Assembly: GCA_902784465.1 (NCBI GenBank)
Contig: CACZUZ010000014.1
Span: 1 to 62,763 of the forward strand
Source of the DNA: an uncultured Bacteroidota bacterium
GTDB taxonomy: Bacteria; Bacteroidota; Bacteroidia; Bacteroidales; P3
Length of the DNA stretch: 62,763 bases
Direction of reading: 5' to 3'
Part shown: positions 56,285 to 62,763 of the stretch, one piece after another
Layout: every line of letters starts with the position of its first letter
How positions within the stretch are numbered: the stretch's first letter is position 1
The notes under the pieces: model-generated
What the model saw: only the letters and a program-made list of their open reading frames with translations
Database searches by the model: none
What the model was told of the DNA's origin: nothing
Made by a program: the position numbers and the translations under genes

Positions 56285-59200
56285 TTAATAAGGTAGTTCT
56301 GCTTTTGCCTCCTCGCTGTCTTCGTCAATGTTGCTCTGAACGTTGAGGTCGATGCCGTAGAGTTCCACCAGCTTGGCGTAGTTGAACACCAGGCTTCGGT
56401 TGGCTTTCTGCAAGGCTGTGACCTGCTGTCCGCTCTCCGTGAAGCTCTTGCCTTCGCCAGGGTTGTCGCGCAGGCGGGTAGGCACTCTGAACTGTTTCAC
56501 GCACTCTCCCATGTATTCGTCTTGGGCTTTCAGTATTCGGATCATACTGTCGGTGTCGGCCGTCTGTGCCTTGTTGCTCTGGGTGGCTTTCATCTGCTTG
56601 GCGTAGAGGCTGAACACTCGGCTGGTGTTGAGGTATATCACATCCAGCGTCTGCGAGTATTCCAGCTCCTTGCGTCCTGCACCGGTGCCCTTGTAGCACT
56701 TGATGTTGCTCTTGCCGAAGTAGAGCTTCAGGTCGTAGTTCGTCTCGATGTCGCCGTTGGTGAGCAGCGTTTCCACCACGCTCCAGAACTGGGCCACGGC
56801 GTTGCTCTCGGTCACGGCTTCCTGCTGCTGCTCCATGCCTTTGGCGAACACGTCTATGGCCTGTTCGTAGCTCCACGGCAGCGTCACTTTCTGTCCTATC
56901 GTCCTGAGCATTGCCAGCACCATTTTCCAGCTGATGAGGATTCGGTCTTCCATCCTTTTGGTGTTGACGGCTTGCCTCAGTTCCTCCTCGGTGTTGGCCA
57001 ACTGCTCCTCGTAGTGTGCCAGGATGTAGTCGCGCAGCGTCAGCAGTTCGTTGGTGATGCATGTCAGCCCCCGCTTTTCATATTGTTTGAGGTCGTTGTA
57101 TGCCTCTGTCTCTTTGTCGGTGTGCACCCGCTTCTTCACCGTGAGGTAAATGACACGTGTAAACAGGGCGTTGTCTGCCGTGGTGCTCTCCTGTCCGGTG
57201 AGGATGATGCCGCAGTCCACCGGCACCATCTCCTTCTTTTTGTCGCGGTCCATGTTCATGCGGCTGCGCCCGATGCCGTCGAAAGCGCCTTTCAGAATCT
57301 CAATCTTCTCGTATTCCATCGAGTTTTTGTATTCCTCGAGGTGTACCATTGCGTTACGGCAGTGGCTCAGGTGGTCGGCTACAGCCGGTATGGTGGCGGT
57401 GTTGATGTTGGGGCCGCTGCCCTGGTTGCCGAAGAGCTGCATCAGCGTGATAGCCATCTCTGTCTTTCCGGATCCGCGTTCGCCGAAGAGGTTGAGGATG
57501 GGGAAGTGGTTGAACTTGTTGAACACCACGTCGCGGAAGAGTGTCGTCATATAGTAGCCGAGTCCTACGATGGCGTTTTCTCCATACACCTCCAGCATCT
57601 TGCTGGCGAGGGTGTAGAGGTCGGCGCGTCCTGCCGTGTGTATGAATCGGCGCTCGAACTGGAACAGCTGCGTGTCGGCCTTGAAGAAGCTGCTCAGTGC
57701 CGGAAGGTAGTACCATTGTTTCCCCACTTCCACGCTGCCCAGCTCGTCGATGCTTCGCATCTCGCCGCTGTCGTCTATCACTCCGTTGCTCCACGCCCAG
57801 AAGCCTTCCTTCTGCCATCCCAGCTGCTCCACCTCTCGGCAGGTCTTTGTCCGCTCGTAGAGGTATGCCTTGATTTTGTTGAGGTCGGTATCGCTGCCGG
57901 TGAAGAGGAAGTTGCCGAAGCTCTCCACCTTGGTCTTGAATGCCGACAGGCTCACCAGGTCGCGCTGGGCAATCTCCAACTCGCGCACCACGCCGCGGTT
58001 GTTCATCAGGCGGTACAGTCGCTTGGCGTTGATGGTGCTCTCGATGTGGAACAGCGGTTCCAGTTCGAAGTTGCTCACCTGGCGGTAGCCTCCGTTCACG
58101 TCGCTTATGATCTGATAGCAGTGGTCGCGCACGAAGAAGCCGTAGTCGTCAATCATCTGCTGCTGCTCCTTGGTGAATCCCTGGCTGTTGAGCTCCTTGG
58201 TGGTCTTCTGCTGTACCTGCTTCAGGGCGGCATTCCATACCTTCTTTGGTGGGATGATCTTTGCCAGCTGGTCAATGTGGCCCATCCGTTCACCCTCTTC
58301 TCTCGACAGTAGCAGCTTGGCCATCTCTCCTGCCACCTGCGACACCTCTGCAGGGTCGGGTTCCTTGCCAAGTTCCTCCTTGCGCCTTTCGGCCACAAAT
58401 ACAAACCAGCTCTTCCTCATTTTCGTGAAGTCACGAAAATGGTCTGCGCTCTCAAAAAATGTGTCGGGGTCCTGCTTTTTCAGTTCTCCCGTTGTCTCGT
58501 CCACCGCCTCGGGTATGGTCAGCGTGTAGACCATCACGCCAGCTTCCAGCAGCACGCGACCGTTCTTCTCGGTGGCTTTCTGTCCGGCTTTGTCGCTGTC
58601 GTAGAGCAGCACGGCGCGTCTTACGCTCTTGGCCAGTGTCTGCGCCTGCTTCGTCGTGAGTGCCGTTCCGCAGGCGGCCACCACATTGGTCACGCCTATC
58701 TGGTGCATCTTGATGGTGTCGGGGTTGCCCTCCACAAGCACTACCTCGCCTTGTCTCGACGCTTCCGCCCTCGCGAAGTTCCAACCGAAGAGCGTCTCTC
58801 CTTTAATATATATATTGTCGGCTGCCTGTTCGTCGCCGCTGCTGTTGACATACTTGGCTTCTTTCTGTCCCTCCTTGGTTTCGTGCCACGGTACCAGCCT
58901 GCCGCTGAATGCCACCGGGTCGCCGCTGGGGTTGAGGATGGGGAACATCAGGCGGTCGCGGAACTTGCAGTAGTATGTCCCGTTCTTGGCCTTGCCGAAT
59001 AGGGTGCTGCGTGTCAGCGTGTCGTAGGCCACGTGCTTCTCTTTCCTCAGCCAGTCGAAGAGGGCGTTCCAGTCGTCCGGTGCGTAGCCTATCTCCCATT
59101 GCTGCACCGTCTCGTCGTTCCATCCTCTCTCCTTCACGTAGGCCATTGCCTGGCTGTTTTTCTTCAGCTGCTGCTGGAACCATACCACGGCCAGCTTGTT

Positions 59201-59554
59201 GACCTCCACCTGCTGCATCTTGCGCTCCCTCACCTGGCGTTGTTCCGTGGTCTCGTGGTAGTCATCTGTGACTGTGTAGCCGATGATGTCGGCCACATAC
59301 TTCACCGCCTCGATGAAGTCGCAGCCTTTGCGCTTCATCACGAAGTCTATGGCGTTGCCGCCCTCTCCGCACCCGTAGCACTTCCAGTGGTTGTTGCGTG
59401 GATGGACGGTGAAGCTGCCGGTCTTCTCGTTGTGGAAGGGGCATCGTCCTACCCAGTTGGCACCAGCCCGGCGCAGTTCCACGCCCAGGCTTTCCACTAC
59501 GCGTTTGAGGTCGGCTTCCTCTTTTATATGTTGTATTTGGTCTAAGGGTATCAT
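56285..59554 (-). CDS. Phage primase-helicase with CHC2 zinc finger, Toprim and ATPase domains (1089 aa)
   Basis: Primes and probably unwinds DNA at the phage fork. The zinc finger has Cys38, His41, Cys59 and Cys62 (RCPFHNEKTGSF...HWKCYGCGEGG). Toprim acidic residues are in LVEGNPDTIKMHQIG near 271 and VLLYDSDKAGQKA near 321. A P-loop ATPase follows with FGERGSGKTEMAI near residue 688, then a Walker B-like VHLEEYKNSMEY near 740 and an ILTGQE sensor near 783. The ATPase is not of the DnaB-like RecA type seen in T7 gp4. It looks like an SF3/AAA-like motor. Replication and packaging of this phage would start from this early operon. Confidence 0.88.
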   Translation of the reverse strand: MIPLDQIQHIKEEADLKRVVESLGVELRRAGANWVGRCPFHNEKTGSFTVHPRNNHWKCYGCGEGGNAIDFVMKRKGCDFIEAVKYVADIIGYTVTDDYHETTEQRQVRERKMQQVEVNKLAVVWFQQQLKKNSQAMAYVKERGWNDETVQQWEIGYAPDDWNALFDWLRKEKHVAYDTLTRSTLFGKAKNGTYYCKFRDRLMFPILNPSGDPVAFSGRLVPWHETKEGQKEAKYVNSSGDEQAADNIYIKGETLFGWNFARAEASRQGEVVLVEGNPDTIKMHQIGVTNVVAACGTALTTKQAQTLAKSVRRAVLLYDSDKAGQKATEKNGRVLLEAGVMVYTLTIPEAVDETTGELKKQDPDTFFESADHFRDFTKMRKSWFVFVAERRKEELGKEPDPAEVSQVAGEMAKLLLSREEGERMGHIDQLAKIIPPKKVWNAALKQVQQKTTKELNSQGFTKEQQQMIDDYGFFVRDHCYQIISDVNGGYRQVSNFELEPLFHIESTINAKRLYRLMNNRGVVRELEIAQRDLVSLSAFKTKVESFGNFLFTGSDTDLNKIKAYLYERTKTCREVEQLGWQKEGFWAWSNGVIDDSGEMRSIDELGSVEVGKQWYYLPALSSFFKADTQLFQFERRFIHTAGRADLYTLASKMLEVYGENAIVGLGYYMTTLFRDVVFNKFNHFPILNLFGERGSGKTEMAITLMQLFGNQGSGPNINTATIPAVADHLSHCRNAMVHLEEYKNSMEYEKIEILKGAFDGIGRSRMNMDRDKKKEMVPVDCGIILTGQESTTADNALFTRVIYLTVKKRVHTDKETEAYNDLKQYEKRGLTCITNELLTLRDYILAHYEEQLANTEEELRQAVNTKRMEDRILISWKMVLAMLRTIGQKVTLPWSYEQAIDVFAKGMEQQQEAVTESNAVAQFWSVVETLLTNGDIETNYDLKLYFGKSNIKCYKGTGAGRKELEYSQTLDVIYLNTSRVFSLYAKQMKATQSNKAQTADTDSMIRILKAQDEYMGECVKQFRVPTRLRDNPGEGKSFTESGQQVTALQKANRSLVFNYAKLVELYGIDLNVQSNIDEDSEEAKAELPY

Positions 59555-59784
59555 TGCTGTCGTGTGTCTATTGTGCCAATCTGAAGCTCATCCAGCTTGG
59601 CTTTCATACGTTCAATGCGCTTCATCCGCGCCTCGTGTTCGCGCTTCACCTTCAGCAGAGCCTCTTCGACGATGACGTTGCGACGCTCACCGCGAGAAAC
59701 AGCCTGCACCAGGCTTGCGCTCACGCCCAATTCTGCCGCCACTCGGCTGCAAGCCCCGTGTGGTAATCCTTCAATCTTTGCCAT
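59551..59784 (-). CDS. Small HTH DNA-binding protein (77 aa)
   Basis: GACSRVAAELGVSASLVQAV is a compact helix-turn-helix (XRE/winged pattern), followed by a basic helix (VEEALLKVKREHEARMKRIE). The ATG and the stop of the methyltransferase gene overlap (59771-59784). It may regulate late genes or mark the replication origin. No target site was identified. Confidence 0.6.
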   Translation of the reverse strand: MAKIEGLPHGACSRVAAELGVSASLVQAVSRGERRNVIVEEALLKVKREHEARMKRIERMKAKLDELQIGTIDTRQQ

Positions 59785-60256
59785 TGCAATCCTCCGGGAA
59801 TTTCATGAATGCCATCCATACGGTCTTGCCGCCGCCAAGCCTCTTATGCCCGAATAGCGGCTGCCGTCCGATGGCTTTAATAATAGTTTTGACTTTCAAT
59901 TGGCTTTCAGCCCACTTGAAGATAAGTACTCCGTAATCGTCCAGCACCCGGAAACACTCATCGACTCCCTTTCGTAGTTCCTCTTGCCAGTTGTCGAGTT
60001 TTCCGTACCGCTTGTAGAGGTTGCTTGCCTTGCCAGCCCAAACGAGGTGTGGCGGGTCGAACACTACCAGTTTGAAAGATTTGTCGGGGAACGGCATTGC
60101 TGTGAAATCCCCCACAATGTTAGGGTGCACAATCACCGTCTGACCGTCCGATAGGGTACAAACCTCATCGCGCTTGTCCATAAACACAACATTGGGGTTG
60201 TCCTTATCAAACCAAAACATTCTGCTTCCGCAACAGGCATCGAGTATTGGTTTCAT
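59771..60256 (-). CDS. Class I SAM-dependent methyltransferase, DNA-methylase type (161 aa)
   Basis: A motif I-like DACCGSRMFWF opens the protein, followed by NIVGDFTAMPFPDKSFKLVV and a motif IV VVFDPPHLVWAGK (DPPH), matching short phage N6-adenine or N4-cytosine DNA methyltransferases. At 161 residues it is near the minimum for the fold and has no recognised target-recognition domain. It would modify phage or host DNA, possibly against restriction. It overlaps the upstream gene by ATGA. Confidence 0.75.
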   Translation of the reverse strand: MKPILDACCGSRMFWFDKDNPNVVFMDKRDEVCTLSDGQTVIVHPNIVGDFTAMPFPDKSFKLVVFDPPHLVWAGKASNLYKRYGKLDNWQEELRKGVDECFRVLDDYGVLIFKWAESQLKVKTIIKAIGRQPLFGHKRLGGGKTVWMAFMKFPEDCNGKD

Positions 60257-60414
60257 AACTCGAACTCCTTTCGCAATTTCTCTTCGCCGTACCTTTCCAC
60301 GATCACGTCGTATGCTTCGCGTTCTGCTTTCGCCTTGGGCATCTTTCCCAACACGACTTTCATTGCCACGAGGCAGTACCAGAAAGCGTGTATCTTTTCC
60401 CCTTCCTTGGTCAT
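60253..60414 (-). CDS. Hypothetical small phage protein (53 aa)
   Basis: The ORF starts MTKEGEKIHAFWYCLVAMKV at 60412-60414 and ends TTATGA, overlapping both neighbours. It is a helical peptide with KAEREAYDVIVERYGEEKLR. Too short to name. It belongs to the tightly packed early operon. Confidence 0.55.
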   Translation of the reverse strand: MTKEGEKIHAFWYCLVAMKVVLGKMPKAKAEREAYDVIVERYGEEKLRKEFEL

Positions 60415-60593
60415 CTCCTAACCTCCTTCCTAGCGAAGCTTCTACGGCTTATGCAGTCGGTTTCCTTGACCGTATAGACAGGCTGGACGAAGTAGCCTTT
60501 TGCATCCTGTCCGGCGATGCATACCATTTCCCTTGTCTTGTTGTCCTTGTGGCGCAGTGGACACTTCTTTGTCAGGCAGACACGCTCTTTCAT
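60411..60593 (-). CDS. Hypothetical small Cys-rich phage protein (60 aa)
   Basis: MKERVCLTKKCPLRHKDNKT has two N-terminal cysteines and EMVCIAGQ and TDCISRRS further on, so it may bind zinc. It overlaps both neighbours by ATGA. No family is recognised. Confidence 0.5.
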   Translation of the reverse strand: MKERVCLTKKCPLRHKDNKTREMVCIAGQDAKGYFVQPVYTVKETDCISRRSFARKEVRR

Positions 60594-60790
60594 TGCTGCA
60601 CCTCCCTTCTTTCTTTGAGGGCGTTGCGCAGCTCCTTGCAGCGGTCGTGACTTACTGCGCTACAGTCAACCCAGTAGGGTGCCGTATCCGGCATTTGCTG
60701 GTTGCATTGGGCGAAGGGCTTTGCACCCTTGCTTGTTGTGGCTGTCACCAGGCGCGGACAACCAATGAATTTACAATATCTTGCTTTCAT
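60590..60790 (-). CDS. Hypothetical small phage protein (66 aa)
   Basis: MKARYCKFIGCPRLVTATTS has an N-terminal CxxxxC, and WVDCSAVSHDRCKELRNALK closes it, suggesting a small zinc-binding protein. The start overlaps the upstream stop by ATGA. No function can be given. Confidence 0.5.
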   Translation of the reverse strand: MKARYCKFIGCPRLVTATTSKGAKPFAQCNQQMPDTAPYWVDCSAVSHDRCKELRNALKERREVQQ

Positions 60791-60802
60791 TGTGCTTGCT
60801 TA

Positions 60803-61075
60803 TTAGTTGTTCCACCACGCCCCGCTGTGGTCGTAGGCAGGGCGTTTGCTTACTGTTGCCGTTGCAAACATACCGTGCATCTGCACGTTATGTTTGCGTA
60901 CCTTCAGCTGGTCATTCTGCCTGTGGTTTCCCACTGGCAGTATGAGCCGGATGAGATACTGCTTCTCACTCTCGCCCAGCACGGTGACCTTTACCTGCTG
61001 GACGCTGAAAGTGCCGTCGAAGTTCGGCGACTTGTAGTTGTAGGTGTCCTCCTTGGGCGTGGCGTATATATTCAT
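60803..61075 (-). CDS. Hypothetical phage protein (90 aa)
   Basis: MNIYATPKEDTYNYKSPNFD is a beta-rich start, followed by KVTVLGESEKQYLIRLILPV, HRQNDQLKVRKHNVQMHG and a C-terminus KRPAYDHSGAWWNN. It overlaps the PP-loop gene by ATGA. No family is recognised. Confidence 0.5.
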   Translation of the reverse strand: MNIYATPKEDTYNYKSPNFDGTFSVQQVKVTVLGESEKQYLIRLILPVGNHRQNDQLKVRKHNVQMHGMFATATVSKRPAYDHSGAWWNN

Positions 61076-61920
61076 AATTCTAATCTTGTTTGTCTTTGTT
61101 TTGCTTTATAGGTCTCGATATTCTCCTTACTTTTCCACCACTCATAATACTCTTCGGCTGTTCCGAAACCTCTTGTTCCAAACCAATTCTTTCTTTCCAG
61201 ATATTTGCTGTAGGATGTAATCAGTCTTTCCTTGAATTTCGGGTAGGCCTTTTCGTAATACTCTATCTGGTGCTTCTTGCTGAACGGGCAAAACATGCAA
61301 CCAACTCTTCCGCTTTGCTGATAACATGGGTTCACATGCAGCCCATGTGTATAGATAAAATCCCACACATCTTCTTCCGACCATTGCAGGATGGGGTATA
61401 TCATCAGGGCATCTTTGCCTTTGATACATCTGTGTTCGTTCTGCTCAATCTCTTCGATGGTGTGTTGTTTCTGTCTTTCAGCGTGTTCTTTTCTTCTGCT
61501 GAATATTCCGACTTCACTGTATTTGGCTCTTTTCCTGCTTTCGTCAGCCCTTACTCCTGTCAGCACTGCACTCCCCGCCCCGGCATGTTCTTTTAGCTCG
61601 GTACAGCAGAATCTGTGTACCATAGTCGGCATCCCTTTTTTTTCTACCAATTTGAAGAAATTTTCTTTGGGGTGAAGGAACGTCACTTCGGGATAATGCC
61701 GACGGATAAAGTAGATGTTTTCGGGCGGGTCGATGGTTGTTACGGAGTAATATGCATGGTATTTTACACCGGCCATCTTGACCAATTCCAAAAGCACTTG
61801 ACTATCCTTGCCGCCACTGAATCCCACAAAGTAGCCCTCTGGGTTTAGTGCCAGTGCCAACTTCTCACCTTTGCGGATGAGTTCTATGCTATAGTCGATA
61901 TGCTCGTTGCCTGTGCTCAT
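61072..61920 (-). CDS. PAPS reductase-like PP-loop protein (282 aa)
   Basis: FVGFSGGKDSQVLLELVKMA (PP-loop, S35-G-G-K-D-S40), VHRFCCTELKEHAGAG and YPILQWSEEDVWDFIYTHGL are the blocks of the phosphoadenosine-phosphosulfate reductase superfamily, with NPCYQQSGRVGCMFCPF giving a Cys cluster. Relatives include DndC-type proteins that act in phosphorothioate DNA modification, and simple reductases of sulfate assimilation. Phage members are common and their function is often unclear. No Dnd partners are nearby. Confidence 0.75.
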   Translation of the reverse strand: MSTGNEHIDYSIELIRKGEKLALALNPEGYFVGFSGGKDSQVLLELVKMAGVKYHAYYSVTTIDPPENIYFIRRHYPEVTFLHPKENFFKLVEKKGMPTMVHRFCCTELKEHAGAGSAVLTGVRADESRKRAKYSEVGIFSRRKEHAERQKQHTIEEIEQNEHRCIKGKDALMIYPILQWSEEDVWDFIYTHGLHVNPCYQQSGRVGCMFCPFSKKHQIEYYEKAYPKFKERLITSYSKYLERKNWFGTRGFGTAEEYYEWWKSKENIETYKAKQRQTRLEL

Positions 61921-62171
61921 TTCTCACATCCTTTCTTGCAGCTGTTTTCCACTATCCGAACCAGGCGTGCCACCTCTTCCCCTATTGGGTTGTCGGCATG
62001 CTCCATTGCGCCTGCCACCGACAGATGCACGGCTCTTTCGCTACCATGCTGGAAGACGGCTGTCCTCATCACGTCGCCCTGCTTCTCTCCGATGATTGCG
62101 CAGATGGTTCTGTTCTTGATGTCCTCTTCCACCCATGCTGCCATTAAACCTGTAAATGTCGCGACATTCAT
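61917..62171 (-). CDS. Hypothetical phage protein (84 aa)
   Basis: MNVATFTGLMAAWVEEDIKN leads to strands CAIIGEKQGDVMRTAVFQHG and a helix GEEVARLVRIVENSCKKGC. It overlaps the PP-loop gene by 4 nt. No family is recognised. Early-operon placement only. Confidence 0.5.
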   Translation of the reverse strand: MNVATFTGLMAAWVEEDIKNRTICAIIGEKQGDVMRTAVFQHGSERAVHLSVAGAMEHADNPIGEEVARLVRIVENSCKKGCEK

Positions 62172-62377
62172 TCCTCATCCTCCTTTCTCACCTTGCGGCG
62201 TTTTGTCCATGCCTCGCACACATGGCGTGGCGGCACGATGGTCAGTCCTGTGTGGCGGCACTTGCCGCGCACCCAGTCGGCATACCCCGTCTTGTTGTCC
62301 CAATGTTCGCATGTCCTGCACTCCATCACCGGCTGTTTGTCTTCCGGCAGGAAGGGGTCTTTCTTTGGTTTGCTCAT
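62168..62377 (-). CDS. Hypothetical small Cys-rich phage protein (69 aa)
   Basis: MECRTCEHWDNKTG and RGKCRHTGLTIVPPRHVCEA contain CxxC...C...C, a probable zinc-binding fold. The last dozen residues are basic. It is preceded by a hairpin leader (62402-62442) also found upstream of the gene starting at 198. The function is unknown. Confidence 0.55.
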   Translation of the reverse strand: MSKPKKDPFLPEDKQPVMECRTCEHWDNKTGYADWVRGKCRHTGLTIVPPRHVCEAWTKRRKVRKEDEE

Positions 62378-62401
62378 ATTTCTTTGCTTTTAATGTTTGT
62401 G

Positions 62402-62442
62402 TCTTGGTGGATGCAGGTGGCTCTCGCCTACCTGCACCCTGC
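62402..62442 (-). promoter_or_regulatory. Leader hairpin shared with 236-275
   Basis: Minus-strand GGTGCAGGT and ACCTGCATCC arms pair. The outer 13-16 bases of both arms are identical to those at 236-275, while the loop differs. It ends 25 bp before the ATG at 62377. Confidence 0.45.
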
Positions 62443-62476
62443 GGGCAGTTCTCTCAGGGCACCCGAAAATTTTTCG

Positions 62477-62500
62477 ACCGCGCCGCTCAAACGGCGCGGT
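62477..62500. terminator. GC hairpin at the end of the join-spanning gene
   Basis: ACCGCGCCG pairs with CGGCGCGGT around CTCAAA, and the stop codon of the gene sits in the loop. On the minus strand it is followed by CGAAAAATTTTCG and not a pure T run, so termination is likely but weak. Confidence 0.5.
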
Positions 62501-62763
62501 GCAATAATTCTTCAATCTGTTTTGAAGCGAGGAGCGGGCGCACCTGAAAACTGTTGTACTTGTAGCAGTTGTACAAAGCACCGACGTCGGGGCCGTAAAA
62601 CCAGGCGATGTTGCCATCGTACTCACCGACGGCCCATTCCCAGCCTAACTTATCTCCACCAGCCTCTTCAAGTGCTGCGTCAATCTCTTCGTGATAGACG
62701 GCGATAATCTTGCCTTGCTTCTCATTGAAGCCGTCCTTACCCAGCTCCTTCAGGCGTTCCATC
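62487..62763 (-). CDS. Phage early protein, C-terminal part (continues from 198)
   Basis: Codons here continue in frame from the minus-strand gene starting at 198. Together they give 137 residues. The end GNIAWFYGPDVGALYNCYKY, then SKQIEELLHRAV is aromatic-rich. Bases 62703-62763 repeat 1-61. It is a small globular protein of unknown function at the head of the leftward early operon after several others. Confidence 0.7.
   Translation of the reverse strand, partial: MERLKELGKDGFNEKQGKIIAVYHEEIDAALEEAGGDKLGWEWAVGEYDGNIAWFYGPDVGALYNCYKYNSFQVRPLLASKQIEELLHRAV
62703..62763. repeat. Terminal direct repeat, right copy (contig join)
   Basis: Identical to bases 1-61. The sequence should be read as a circle of 62702 bp for feature purposes. 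Confidence 0.9.

Overview
The window reads as a prophage of a Bacteroidota host (probably Bacteroidales) joined to about 19 kb of host chromosome. The host assignment rests on many promoters of the TANNTTTG type, a giant fibronectin-repeat protein with a type IX secretion C-terminal domain, and Bacteroidales-style housekeeping genes. Bases 62703-62763 repeat bases 1-61 exactly, and one reading frame runs straight through the join, so the sequence was assembled as a circle of about 62.7 kb.

Host part (about 3500-22611): an outer-membrane protein, rpsO, pnp, a CpsB-type PHP phosphatase, a dipeptidyl-peptidase III-like M49 metallopeptidase, a TsaC-type synthase, a POT peptide transporter, a phosphopantetheinyl transferase, a 2257-residue surface protein, a nucleoside kinase and tRNA-Gly(CCC). 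Two low-complexity repeat tracts lie in it. A 31-bp identity at the tRNA 3' end (22658-22688) and at 3470-3500 marks attL and attR. That leaves a prophage of about 43.5 kb running from 22658 through the end of the window and on from base 1 to 3500.

Phage part. A tyrosine integrase follows attL. Next to attR, a repressor gene (+) faces an early operon (-) across overlapping face-to-face promoters. The early operon runs leftward over the contig join through small ORFs, a PAPS-reductase-like PP-loop protein, a methyltransferase and a CHC2/Toprim/ATPase primase-helicase. The virion genes, all on the minus strand, are a ClpP-like protease with scaffold tail, the capsid protein, a tail-tube-like protein, the packaging genes (including TerL), the lysis genes (amidase and a spanin-like lipoprotein), tail and adhesin genes, a diversity-generating retroelement (DGR), the tape measure, a holin-like protein, the portal and tail-tip genes.

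The strongest unusual signals are these. (1) An approximately 0.9 kb gene-free stretch (46130-47020) folds on paper into long helices and two interleaved (pseudoknot) helix pairs. Wobble pairs and its position as a separate transcription unit both point to the plus strand, so it is a candidate giant ornate phage RNA. (2) A complete DGR shows 15 substitutions, every one at a template adenine. (3) Six minus-strand promoters share TGTC(N2)-N22-TANNTTTG with identical spacing and look like a phage late-promoter class. (4) A tRNA-like element lacks the anticodon arm. (5) The circular assembly contains host DNA, which needs explaining.
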